NCBI GenBank assembly: GCA_002898955.1
Contig: BEIP01000103.1
Span: 1 to 5,964 of the forward strand
Direction: 5' to 3'
From: a bacterium HR39
GTDB taxonomy: Bacteria > Pseudomonadota > Alphaproteobacteria > Geminicoccales > Geminicoccaceae
Length of the DNA: 5,964 nt
The notes beneath the pieces are model-generated. The model did no database searches. It was not told the DNA's origin and worked only from the letters and a program-made list of their open reading frames with translations. This document shows positions 1-5,964 of the stretch, piece after piece (position 1 is the stretch's first letter; each line of letters starts with the position of its first letter). Both the position numbers and the translations under genes were made by a program.

Positions 1-1
1 G

Positions 2-922
2 TACGAGCCGCCGGCACCCGGACCCGGCGAGGCGAAGATCCGTCACACGGCCATCGGCCTCAACTTCATCGACGTCTACTTCCGCACCGGCCTCTACAGG
101 CCGCCGCAGGGCCTGCCCTTCACGCCCGGTCTCGAGGCCTGCGGCGTGGTGGAGGAGGTGGGTGAGGGCGTCGACTTCCTGCGGCCCGGCCAGCGGGTGG
201 CCTACGGCACGGGCCCGCTCGGGGCGTACTGCGACGTGCGCACCATGCCCGCGCAGTACCTGGTCCCCATCCCCGACGGGATCCCCGACGAGGTGGCGGC
301 GGCCATGATGCTCAAGGGCATGACCGTCCGCTACCTGCTGCGCCGTACCTACGAGGTGAAGCCGGGCGAGACCATCCTCTTCCACGCGGCGGCGGGCGGC
401 GTGGGCCTCATCGCCTGCCAGTGGGCCAAGCACCTCGGCGCCACGGTGATCGGCACGGTGGGCAGCGACGAGAAGGCCGAGATCGCCCGCGCCCACGGCT
501 GCGACTTCCCGATCAACTACACGCGCGAGGACTTCGTGCAGCGGGTGGTCGAGATCACGAACGGCGAGAAGCTGCCGGTGGTCTACGACGGCGTCGGCCG
601 CGCCACCTTCGTGAAGTCGCTCGACTGCCTGCGGCCGCTCGGGCTCATGGTGAGCTTCGGCAACGCCAGCGGCGCGGTGGAGCCCTTCGACATCTCCATC
701 CTCGCCCAGAAGGGGGCGCTGTTCCTCACCCGCCCGACGCTCATGGTCTACACCCGCACCCGCGAGCTGCTGCTGGAGCACGCCAGCGACGTCATCGACG
801 TGGTCCGCCGCGGCATCGTGAAGATCGAGATCGGCCAGCGCTCCCCGCTGGAGCAGGTGGCGGAGGCCCACCGGGCGCTCGAATCGCGCCGCACCGTCGG
901 CGCCACCGTGCTGCTGCCGTGA
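2..922 (+). CDS. qorA: NADPH:quinone oxidoreductase, QorA type (5' end missing)
   Basis: This is a zinc-free medium-chain dehydrogenase/reductase (zeta-crystallin/QOR family), a soluble enzyme that reduces quinones with NADPH. The reading frame is open from base 2, before the first internal GTG at 146, so the gene runs off the left edge. Of 306 visible residues, the N-terminal GroES-like part has GLNFIDVYFRTGLY at about 19-32. The Rossmann part has the nucleotide-binding motif AAAGGVG at about 129-135, followed by LIACQWAKHLGA. From memory the protein follows E. coli QorA closely, including LLRRTYEVKPGE, VVYDGVGR and GLMVSFGNASGAV. Aligning NFID with E. coli QorA (327 residues) suggests only about 20 N-terminal residues are missing. 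The stop is TGA at 920-922. The next gene's ribosome binding site overlaps and follows this stop, suggesting translational coupling. The family is certain; the physiological substrate is not shown by the sequence. Confidence 0.95.
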   Translation, partial: YEPPAPGPGEAKIRHTAIGLNFIDVYFRTGLYRPPQGLPFTPGLEACGVVEEVGEGVDFLRPGQRVAYGTGPLGAYCDVRTMPAQYLVPIPDGIPDEVAAAMMLKGMTVRYLLRRTYEVKPGETILFHAAAGGVGLIACQWAKHLGATVIGTVGSDEKAEIARAHGCDFPINYTREDFVQRVVEITNGEKLPVVYDGVGRATFVKSLDCLRPLGLMVSFGNASGAVEPFDISILAQKGALFLTRPTLMVYTRTRELLLEHASDVIDVVRRGIVKIEIGQRSPLEQVAEAHRALESRRTVGATVLLP

Positions 923-929
923 GGGGAGG
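921..929 (+). promoter_or_regulatory. Ribosome binding site of the metallophosphoesterase
   Basis: The purine run GAGGGGAGG begins within the TGA stop of the quinone oxidoreductase gene and ends nine bases before the GTG at 939. It supports the GTG start. It also implies that ribosomes finishing the upstream gene are delivered next to the downstream start. Confidence 0.7.
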
Positions 930-938
930 CCGGGGACG

Positions 939-1859
939 GTGTGGCTCCTGCACCTGTCGGATCTGCACCTCACCGTCCCCGGCCGGCTGCTGTGGGACTC
1001 GATCGACGCCAACAGCCGGCTCGTGCAGGTGGTCGATCATGTCCGTCTGCACGGACCCCGCCCGCAGGTGATCCTGATCACCGGCGATCTGGTGGGGGAG
1101 GAGGAGGCCGAGGCCTACGCCTTCCTCGAAGCCGCCCTCGCGCCGCTCGAGGCGCCGGTCCTCGCCATTCCGGGCAATCACGACTCGCGTGAGCTGCTGC
1201 GCGAGCGCTTCGCGCCGGCCCTCGCCGACACGGTGGAGGGCCCCGGCCTGTCCTTCGCCGTCCGCTTCGGCTGCTTCGAGCTCATCGCCCTCGACACGCT
1301 CGTTCCCGGTGAACCGGGTGGCCGGCTCGGGCCGGAGCAGCGCGGCTTCCTCGCCGCCCGGCTGCAGGCGGCCGACCGGCCGGTGGTGATCGCCCTCCAC
1401 CATCCGCCGGCGGCGGTGGGCATGCCCTACATGGACCGCATGGGCCTCGAGGACGCGGACGCCTTCGGGGAGATCGTCGCCGCCCGGCGGGAGAAGATCG
1501 CGGCCGTCCTCGCGGGCCACCTGCACCGGCCGATCTTCACCGCCTTTTGCGGCGTGCCGCTCCTGATCGCGCCGTCCACCGCCTTCTCCTGCGGGCCGGA
1601 GATGCTGGTGCGCGAGAGCCCGCCGCGCTTCGTGCTGGAGCCGCCGGCCTTCTGCCTGCACCACTGGGTGGCGGGCACCGGCCTCGTCTCGCACCTGATG
1701 GTGGCCGGCCATCATCCGGGGCCCTTCCGGCGCCGCCGGGCGGCGGAGGAAGGCGGGCATGCCGGGGCGGAAGCCGCCGATGCGGCGGCGCGGACCGGCG
1801 ACCGGCCGGCTGCGGATGCCGCGCCTGCGGCCGACGATGGCGCCGGACCGGGCTCCTGA
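939..1859 (+). CDS. GpdQ-like class III metallophosphoesterase (phosphodiesterase)
   Basis: This is a calcineurin-like binuclear metal phosphodiesterase of the GpdQ/CpdA (class III) group, probably cytoplasmic. The seen motifs are HLSDLHL (D8, H10), TGD (D50), GNHD (N80, H81), HHPP (H154-H155) and GHLH (H194, H196). Known E. coli GpdQ ligands are D8, H10, D50, N80, H156, H195 and H197, so the spacing is nearly identical. Other GpdQ-like features are IDAN near residue 22, a Met-Asp pair after HHPP, and a C-terminal HxPGPF around 259-263. The start is GTG at 939, because GAGGGGAGG at 921-929 is a strong ribosome binding site about 10 bases upstream and the fold begins immediately. Residues 264-306 are an Arg-rich then Ala/Asp/Gly-rich tail outside the domain, and its codons overlap the start region of the next gene. 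The substrate could be glycerophosphodiesters, cAMP or another phosphodiester; sequence alone does not decide. Confidence 0.92.
   Translation: MWLLHLSDLHLTVPGRLLWDSIDANSRLVQVVDHVRLHGPRPQVILITGDLVGEEEAEAYAFLEAALAPLEAPVLAIPGNHDSRELLRERFAPALADTVEGPGLSFAVRFGCFELIALDTLVPGEPGGRLGPEQRGFLAARLQAADRPVVIALHHPPAAVGMPYMDRMGLEDADAFGEIVAARREKIAAVLAGHLHRPIFTAFCGVPLLIAPSTAFSCGPEMLVRESPPRFVLEPPAFCLHHWVAGTGLVSHLMVAGHHPGPFRRRRAAEEGGHAGAEAADAAARTGDRPAADAAPAADDGAGPGS
1745..1753 (+). promoter_or_regulatory. Candidate ribosome binding site for an upstream chrA start
   Basis: GGAGGAAGG lies inside the 3' coding region of the metallophosphoesterase, with its GGAGG core nine bases before ATG 1759, which is in frame with chrA. 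It is the best ribosome binding site near any of the four candidate chrA ATGs (1759, 1780, 1816, 1837). It may set the true start at 1759, or be a chance result of Glu/Gly codons in the upstream gene. Confidence 0.4.
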
Positions 1860-3060
1860 GGACCGGTCGGTCACGACCGCCCCGGCCGGGAGCGCCCCCG
1901 AGGTCTTCCGCGCCTTCCTCGCGCTGGGCTGTACGGGCTTCGGCGGGCCGGTCGCCCACATCGGCTACTTCCACGAGGCCTTCGTACGGCGACGGGGCTG
2001 GATCCCGGAAGAGCGCTTCGCCGCCTTCGTCGCCCTCGCCCAGCTCCTGCCCGGCCCGGCCTCCAGCCAGGTGGGCATGGCCATCGGCCACGCGCGGGCG
2101 GGCCTTCCCGGCCTGTTCGCCGCCTGGGCCGGCTTCACCCTGCCCTCCGCCCTGCTCATGAGCGCCGCCGCCCTCGGCGTGGGTCTCGTGCGGGCGGAGG
2201 AGCTCGCCCCCTTCCTGCGCGGGCTGGCGCTGGCGGCGCTCGCCGCGGTGGTGAACGCGCTCGCCGCCATGGCCGCGCGCCAGACGGGGGACGTGCGCCG
2301 CGCCAGCGTCTTCGTGCTGGCGGCGGTGGCGGCGGTGCTGCTGCCGGGCCTTCCGGGCCAGTTCGCGGCGCTCGCCCTCGGTGCCCTCGCCGGCCTTCTC
2401 GGCCTGTGCGGCCGGCCGGAGCCGCCGGCCGACGGTGCCGCCGGGGCGGACCGTGCGGCCGCGCGGGCGAAGGCGGGGATCCCGTGGCTCGTGGCCTTCG
2501 CCGCCTTGCTGGTGCTGCTGCCGCTGCTGCGGCCGCTGCTCGGCGTTCCCGGCGCGCTCGCGGACGGCATGTACCGGGCGGGATCGCTGGTCTTCGGCGG
2601 CGGCCACGTGATCCTGCCGCTGCTGCGCAACGAGTTCGTCGGCGACGGCCTGCTCTCCGAGCCGCTGTTCGTCGCCGGCTACGGCCTCGCCCAGGCGGTG
2701 CCCGGGCCGCTGCTCAGCTTTTCCGCCTACGTGGGCACGGTGGCCACGGGCGGCTCGCCGCTCGGCGGGCTGCTCGCGGTGGTGGCCGTCTTCGCTCCCT
2801 CCTGGCTGCTGGTGGCCGGAAGCCTGCCGCTGCTCGAGGCGCTGCGGCGCCACCGGCGGGCGCTGGCCGCGCTCGCGGGCGTCGAGGCGGCGGTGACGGG
2901 CCTGCTGCTCGCCGCCCTCTACGATCCGGTCTTCGTCCACGCGGTGCACGGCCACCGCGACTTCGCCCTCGCCCTGCTGGCGGTGGCGGCGCTGGCACTC
3001 TGGCGGGTGCCGGTCTGGCTGCTGGTGCCGCTCTGCGCCCTGGCCGGCCCGCTGCTGTGA
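1837..3060 (+). CDS. chrA: Chromate transporter ChrA, two-domain (long) form
   Basis: This is an inner-membrane chromate transporter of the CHR superfamily, known from characterised members to export chromate. Two homologous halves are visible. Counting from 1837, the first has GFGGPVAHIGYF at about 34-45 and LPGPASSQVG at about 70-79. The second has FGGGHVILPLL at about 253-263 and AVPGPLLSFSAYVG at about 287-300. Many Leu/Ala/Val/Gly hydrophobic segments follow each motif. A Pro/Gly/Ala hydrophilic linker with several Asp and Arg residues (near residues 192-215) joins the halves. At 407 residues it fits the usual long ChrA length of about 400. The start is uncertain: ATG 1837 gives a compact protein but has no obvious ribosome binding site, whereas ATG 1759, in the same frame, has a strong one and would add 26 Arg/Pro-rich residues. 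Either start overlaps the upstream gene (by 23 or 101 bases), which points to coupled translation. Chromate is inferred from the family; some CHR proteins may carry other oxyanions. Confidence 0.93.
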   Translation: MAPDRAPEDRSVTTAPAGSAPEVFRAFLALGCTGFGGPVAHIGYFHEAFVRRRGWIPEERFAAFVALAQLLPGPASSQVGMAIGHARAGLPGLFAAWAGFTLPSALLMSAAALGVGLVRAEELAPFLRGLALAALAAVVNALAAMAARQTGDVRRASVFVLAAVAAVLLPGLPGQFAALALGALAGLLGLCGRPEPPADGAAGADRAAARAKAGIPWLVAFAALLVLLPLLRPLLGVPGALADGMYRAGSLVFGGGHVILPLLRNEFVGDGLLSEPLFVAGYGLAQAVPGPLLSFSAYVGTVATGGSPLGGLLAVVAVFAPSWLLVAGSLPLLEALRRHRRALAALAGVEAAVTGLLLAALYDPVFVHAVHGHRDFALALLAVAALALWRVPVWLLVPLCALAGPLL

Positions 3061-3163
3061 GGCCGGCGGCGCGGCCGACGCGTGGTCGCAGGCCGCACGC
3101 GGCGGATGGCCGAAGCGGCTCCGCGCGTCTAGAAAGGATTGCGGTGAGCGGCGGAAGCGAGGC
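3061..3163. other. Intergenic region between chrA and the AsmA-family gene
   Basis: This 103-base gap is the largest non-coding stretch in the window. It holds only short GC-rich inverted repeats: GCGGCC at 3071-3076 with GGCCGC at 3091-3096, and GCCG/CGGC at 3109-3119 around AAG. None is followed by a T-run, so no intrinsic terminator is called. An A/T-richer patch, TCTAGAAAGGATT, lies at 3128-3140; it contains a purine run (AGAAAGGA) resembling a ribosome binding site and could be part of a promoter. I cannot place a convincing -35/-10 pair. Confidence 0.4.
3153..3162 (+). promoter_or_regulatory. Likely ribosome binding site of the AsmA-family gene
   Basis: GGAAGCGAGG is purine-rich and ends one base before ATG 3164; the useful part is GGAAG, about six bases upstream of the start. 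It supports ATG 3164, after which Arg-Arg and a hydrophobic segment follow at once, as expected for a membrane-anchored N terminus. Confidence 0.5.
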
Positions 3164-5491
3164 ATGGTGCGCAGACTGCTGCTGATCTTCGTGCTGGTGC
3201 TGGTGGCGGTCGTGGCCTTCGTCGCCGGCGCCTGGTTCCTCGTGCCCGATTCCTGGATCCGGGCGCAGGTGGAGGAGCGGGCGCGCGCGGCGCTGGGACG
3301 CGAGGTGGAGATCGGCACCCTCGCGCTGCGACGCTGGCCGGTGGCGCTGGACGTGCGCGATCTGCGCATCGCCAACCCGCAGTGGGCCGGAAATCCGGAC
3401 TTCGTCCGGCTCGCGCGTCTTCACGTGGCGCTCGATGCGACGGCGCTCCTCTCGCGCAGCGTGCGGATCACCGAACTCGCCGTCGAGCGTCCCCAGATCG
3501 TCCTCGAGCGGGCGGCGGACGGCCGCGCCGGATGGAGCTTCGGCGAGGGAGCCGGCGGGGAGGCGCCGGGCGGCGCCGGGGGTGGCGGCGGCTGGCGCGT
3601 GGTGGTGGAGCGCGCCAGCGTCTCGGACGGCCGCATCCTGTACGTGGACCACGCGACGGGCCGGGGCAGCGAGGCCAGGGACCTCGCGGTCGATCTCCGA
3701 CGTGAGGCGCCCGCGGGCGAGCTGCGCCTGTCGGCCCGCGCCGAGGTGGACGGGGCACCGCTCACCCTCACCGGCCGCCTCGCCGATCCCGCGCAGCTCG
3801 CCGCCGGCGGCAGCGGCCCGGCGGAACTCGTGCTGGAGACGCCCGAGGGCGGCGGGCGGGTCGCCGGCGAGATCGAGGCGGGAGCGCGGGTGCGCGGGCA
3901 GCTCGACGTCGCGTTTTCCGACCTGCGCGGGCTGCTCGAGCAGCGTCTCGCCCTGTCCCTGCCCATGGCGCCGGAGGCGCTGCGCACCGTCACCCTCTCC
4001 TCGCCCTTCACCGCCGATGCGAAGGCGCTGGAGCTGACGGAGCTGAAGCTCGCGGTGGACGACATCACCGGCAGCGGCTCGCTCGCCGTGCGGGGACTGG
4101 ACGGACGGCCGCGCATCGAGGCGACGCTGGAACTCGGACGGCTCGCGCTCGACCGCTATCTGCCGCCGGCGTCCGCGGAAGCGGAGGCGGAGAGGGAAGA
4201 GCAGGCGGCGGCCGGGGGGTGGCCCGAGGAGCCCGTCTCCCTGCCCCTGCCGCTTCCCGCCGATCTGCGGACGCAGGTCGGCTTCGCCGGCCTCGCGGTG
4301 CGCGGCTTCGAGACGGGAGCGGGCCGCATCGAGGCCACGGTGGAGGGCGAGCGGGCGACGCTGCGGCTCGCCTCGCTGGAGCTCTACGACGGCACCGCGC
4401 AGGCCGACGTCGACCTGGTGGCGGGTCCGCCCCACGACCTCGCCGTCGGCTGGAAGGTGGAGGGCGTGCGCGCCCGGCCCTTCCTCGCGGCACTGGCCGG
4501 GTCGGAGCGGCTGGAGGGTCGCACCCTCTCCGAGGCGAAGCTGGCCGCGCGGGGTCTGTCGGTGAAGGATCTGGTCTCGACCCTGGAGGGGGCGGGCCGG
4601 GTGGAGCTGCGTGACGGCGCCATCCTCGGCGTCAACATCGCCGCCATGGTCCGGCAGGTGACCACCCTCGGCCTCACGGAAGAGAAGGAGCCGCGGCGCA
4701 CCGACTTCGCCCGGCTCGCGGCCGGCTTCACCGTCGAGCGCGGCGTGCTGCGCACCGGGGACATCACCCTCGAAGCCCCGCTCTTCCGCCTGCACGGCGC
4801 CGGCACCGTCGATCTGCCGCAGCGCACGCTCTCGCTCCGCCTCGAGCCGGCCTTCGCCGCGACCCTGGAGGGGCAGGGAGGCGGCGAGCCGGTCTTCCAG
4901 GCGGGCGTGCCGGTGGTGATCGAGGGACCGTGGAGCGCCCCCGCCTGGCGGTTCGACATCGGCGGCAGGCTCACCGAAGCCCTGCGCGATCCGGGGCAGC
5001 TCGCGGAGCTGGTGGGCCGGCTGCGGCAGGATCCGGACGCCGTGAAGGGGCTGCGCGAGCGCTTCGGCGGGCTGCAGGAGCTCTTCGGCGTGGGCCCGGA
5101 GAAGCTCCGGGAGCTGCTGCCCGGCGGGGCGGGCGCGCTGCCCGGCGGTGCGCTTCCCGGCGTTCCCGAAGGGGCGGTGCCCGCCCTCCCCGGCGGGCTC
5201 GGGGGCCCGGTACCCGGCCTGCCGCAGCCTCCCGCGGGCGAGGCCCAGGCACCCACGGGCGAGGGTGGGCCGCAGCCGCCCGCCGCGACGACGCCGGTGC
5301 CCGACCTGCGCCGGCTCGTGCCGCTGGTGCCGGGCGGCGGTGGAGGGAGCGGAGCGGGCGGCGGGGCGCAGGCCCCGGCCGCGCCGGAGCCGAAGCCGAC
5401 GGAGGAGGGCGCGGCGAAGCCGGATGCGGGCGGGGAGCAGCCGGATGCGCCCGATCCCGGAAGGCTCCTGCGCAACCTACTGGACCGCTGA
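3164..5491 (+). CDS. AsmA-family protein with Pro/Gly-rich C-terminal tail
   Basis: This is an AsmA-like envelope protein, 775 residues long. Family members are anchored in the inner membrane with a large periplasmic beta-rich body, and are linked to phospholipid transport and outer-membrane homeostasis. Residues 2-4 are Val-Arg-Arg, followed by a single hydrophobic anchor at about 5-27. Next comes a typical AsmA N-domain: helix to about 45, then VEIGTLALRRWPVALDVRDL at 48-67 and ITELAVERP at 102-110. The middle has low-complexity linkers: Gly/Ala-rich at 128-143 and Glu/Ala-rich at 336-351. The conserved AsmA C-domain spans roughly 470-605, with LRDGAILGVNIAAMVRQV, a GVLRTGDITLEAPLFRLHG strand pair and PVVIEGPWSAPAWRFDIGG. 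Residues 651-762 are a disordered-looking Pro/Gly/Ala/Glu tail, ending in a short amphipathic LLRNLLDR. The stop TGA 5489-5491 overlaps the convergent gene. It is separated from chrA by 103 bases, so it may have its own promoter. The lipid or protein partner is unknown. Confidence 0.88.
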   Translation: MVRRLLLIFVLVLVAVVAFVAGAWFLVPDSWIRAQVEERARAALGREVEIGTLALRRWPVALDVRDLRIANPQWAGNPDFVRLARLHVALDATALLSRSVRITELAVERPQIVLERAADGRAGWSFGEGAGGEAPGGAGGGGGWRVVVERASVSDGRILYVDHATGRGSEARDLAVDLRREAPAGELRLSARAEVDGAPLTLTGRLADPAQLAAGGSGPAELVLETPEGGGRVAGEIEAGARVRGQLDVAFSDLRGLLEQRLALSLPMAPEALRTVTLSSPFTADAKALELTELKLAVDDITGSGSLAVRGLDGRPRIEATLELGRLALDRYLPPASAEAEAEREEQAAAGGWPEEPVSLPLPLPADLRTQVGFAGLAVRGFETGAGRIEATVEGERATLRLASLELYDGTAQADVDLVAGPPHDLAVGWKVEGVRARPFLAALAGSERLEGRTLSEAKLAARGLSVKDLVSTLEGAGRVELRDGAILGVNIAAMVRQVTTLGLTEEKEPRRTDFARLAAGFTVERGVLRTGDITLEAPLFRLHGAGTVDLPQRTLSLRLEPAFAATLEGQGGGEPVFQAGVPVVIEGPWSAPAWRFDIGGRLTEALRDPGQLAELVGRLRQDPDAVKGLRERFGGLQELFGVGPEKLRELLPGGAGALPGGALPGVPEGAVPALPGGLGGPVPGLPQPPAGEAQAPTGEGGPQPPAATTPVPDLRRLVPLVPGGGGGSGAGGGAQAPAAPEPKPTEEGAAKPDAGGEQPDAPDPGRLLRNLLDR
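5114..5230 (+). repeat. Imperfect LPGG-type coding repeat in the AsmA tail
   Basis: Within the C-terminal tail, residues 651-689 contain repeated Leu-Pro-Gly-Gly or Leu-Pro-Gly-Val units (LPGG at about 652-655, 659-662 and 675-678, with variants LPGV and LPQP). The matching DNA has recurring CCCGGCGG-like words. The repeats are imperfect and in frame, consistent with slippage-driven growth of a flexible tail rather than a mobile element. Confidence 0.6.
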
Positions 5492-5964
5492 GCCGGCGCG
5501 TGCGGCCAGCCGCGTGCCGCGGGGCAGGTGGGCGAGCGGATCCACGGGCTCGCGGCCGCGGCGGATCTGGAAGTGGAGCTGCGGTCGGTCGACGGAGCCG
5601 GTGCGGCCCACCCGGGCGATGGTCTGGCCGCGGCGGACCACGTCTCCCACCCCGACCAGGATCTCCCGGTTGTGGGCGTAAGCGGTGAGCCAGCCGCCGG
5701 CGTGGCGCACGATGACCATGCGGCCGAAGGCGGGCACGTCCTCGCCGGCGTAGACCACGATGCCGTTCTCGGCGGCCCATACCGGTGTGCCCTCGGCGGC
5801 GGCGATGTTGATGCCGTCGTTCTCCCAGCCGTTGGCGCGCCGGCCGAAGCGGGCGATCACCTCTCCCCGCACCGGCCAGGCGAAGCCCTCGCCGGAGAGC
5901 GGCGGCGGGGTCGCCCGGGCGGCCTGCCGGGCCCGCTCGCGGGCGGCGCGTTCCTCAGGCGTCG
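5477..5964 (-). CDS. LytM/M23-domain protein, NlpD/DipM type, likely non-catalytic (5' part outside window)
   Basis: This is the C-terminal 161 residues of a LytM (peptidase M23) domain protein. The frame is open to the right edge; GTG at 5870-5872 is internal, because the 30 upstream codons read into TPPPLSGEGFAWP, the usual start of the domain. Before it is an Arg/Ala/Glu-rich linker, so signal peptide and LysM repeats, if present, lie beyond 5964. Counting from GTG 5872, the fold is clear: GEVIARFG at 3-10, GTPVWAAENGIVVYAG at 28-43, YAH at 65-67, GDVVRRGQTIA at 76-86 and LHFQIRRG at 99-106. The zinc site is degenerate: canonical HxxxD is N18-DGI-N22, and HxH is Q98-L-H100; H67 and H100 remain. 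The same pattern (NDGIN, PQLHF) is familiar from DipM-type factors, which act at division by activating peptidoglycan amidases. Stop is TAG at 5477-5479, inside the convergent AsmA gene. Confidence 0.9.
   Translation of the reverse strand, partial: TPEERAARERARQAARATPPPLSGEGFAWPVRGEVIARFGRRANGWENDGINIAAAEGTPVWAAENGIVVYAGEDVPAFGRMVIVRHAGGWLTAYAHNREILVGVGDVVRRGQTIARVGRTGSVDRPQLHFQIRRGREPVDPLAHLPRGTRLAARAGSAVQ

Noticed and set aside
146..922. Starting the quinone oxidoreductase at GTG 146
   Set aside because: The same frame is open to base 2 and encodes the conserved GLNFIDVY region of the family, so 146 is internal and the gene is truncated by the window edge.
792..1961. A 389-codon open frame on the minus strand opposite the phosphodiesterase
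   Set aside because: It has repetitive Arg/Gly/Glu composition and no motif, and it is fully covered by well-supported plus-strand genes.
3071..3119. Inverted repeats after chrA as an intrinsic terminator
   Set aside because: The stems are only 4-6 bp, with loops of 14 or 3 bases, and no T-run follows; such repeats are common by chance in sequence this GC-rich.
1537..3375. A 612-codon open frame on the minus strand opposite chrA
   Set aside because: Its translation is Arg/Gln/His/Ala-rich without domains, and the opposite strand carries a clear ChrA. It is a high-GC shadow frame.
2714..4795. A 693-codon open frame on the minus strand
   Set aside because: It lies antisense to chrA and the AsmA gene, has low-complexity Arg/Ala/Gly/Pro/His composition and no recognisable domain. 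Long antisense frames are expected where codon third positions are almost all G or C.
5477..5872. Treating the LytM protein as a complete 131-residue protein starting at GTG 5872
   Set aside because: The frame continues to the right edge, and the residues just upstream (FAWP) belong to the domain boundary typical of NlpD/DipM proteins; a lone domain without export signal would make little sense.
1..5964. Mobile element, CRISPR array, prophage, tRNA or a new defence-type system
   Set aside because: I saw no transposase, integrase, regularly spaced repeats, tRNA-like folds or toxin/nuclease-type genes. All coding space is taken by recognisable housekeeping or envelope families with uniform base composition.

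Overview
This window is a very GC-rich (clearly above 70% by eye) bacterial chromosomal segment, densely packed with protein-coding genes. The mix suggests a high-GC Gram-negative proteobacterium. An AsmA-family envelope protein and a NlpD/DipM-type LytM-domain protein imply a diderm envelope. The wording of the LytM domain (NDGINIAAAEG, PQLHFQIR) resembles alphaproteobacterial DipM proteins. The taxon is inferred from protein style only; no rRNA or marker gene is present.

Layout, left to right. (1) The 3' 306 codons of a QorA-type NADPH:quinone oxidoreductase enter from the left edge (+). (2) After a 16-bp gap comes a GpdQ-type class III metallophosphoesterase (+), whose metal ligands fall at almost the same residue numbers as in E. 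coli GpdQ. (3) Overlapping its 3' end is a full-length two-domain ChrA chromate transporter (+). These three genes are tightly packed and probably form one transcription unit. (4) A 103-bp gap follows, containing the only small A/T-richer patch (around 3128-3140). (5) Next is a 775-codon AsmA-family protein (+) with an N-terminal membrane anchor and a long Pro/Gly/Ala-rich C-terminal tail. (6) Converging from the right edge on the minus strand is the C-terminal part of a LytM/M23-domain protein that has lost most of its zinc-site residues. It is therefore more likely an amidase activator than an active peptidase. Its stop codon lies inside the 3' end of the AsmA gene, giving a 15-bp tail-to-tail overlap.

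How the genes may work together: the first three are a soluble NADPH-dependent quinone reductase, a phosphodiester hydrolase and an oxyanion transporter. Their adjacency allows co-expression but does not by itself define a pathway. The last two both act in the envelope (AsmA-family proteins in lipid and outer-membrane homeostasis, LytM factors in septal peptidoglycan splitting) but are divergently controlled. I found no RNA genes, mobile elements, CRISPR arrays, prophage genes or convincing intrinsic terminators. This looks like an ordinary chromosomal region rather than a new system; the points worth checking are start sites, gene overlaps and the degenerate LytM site.
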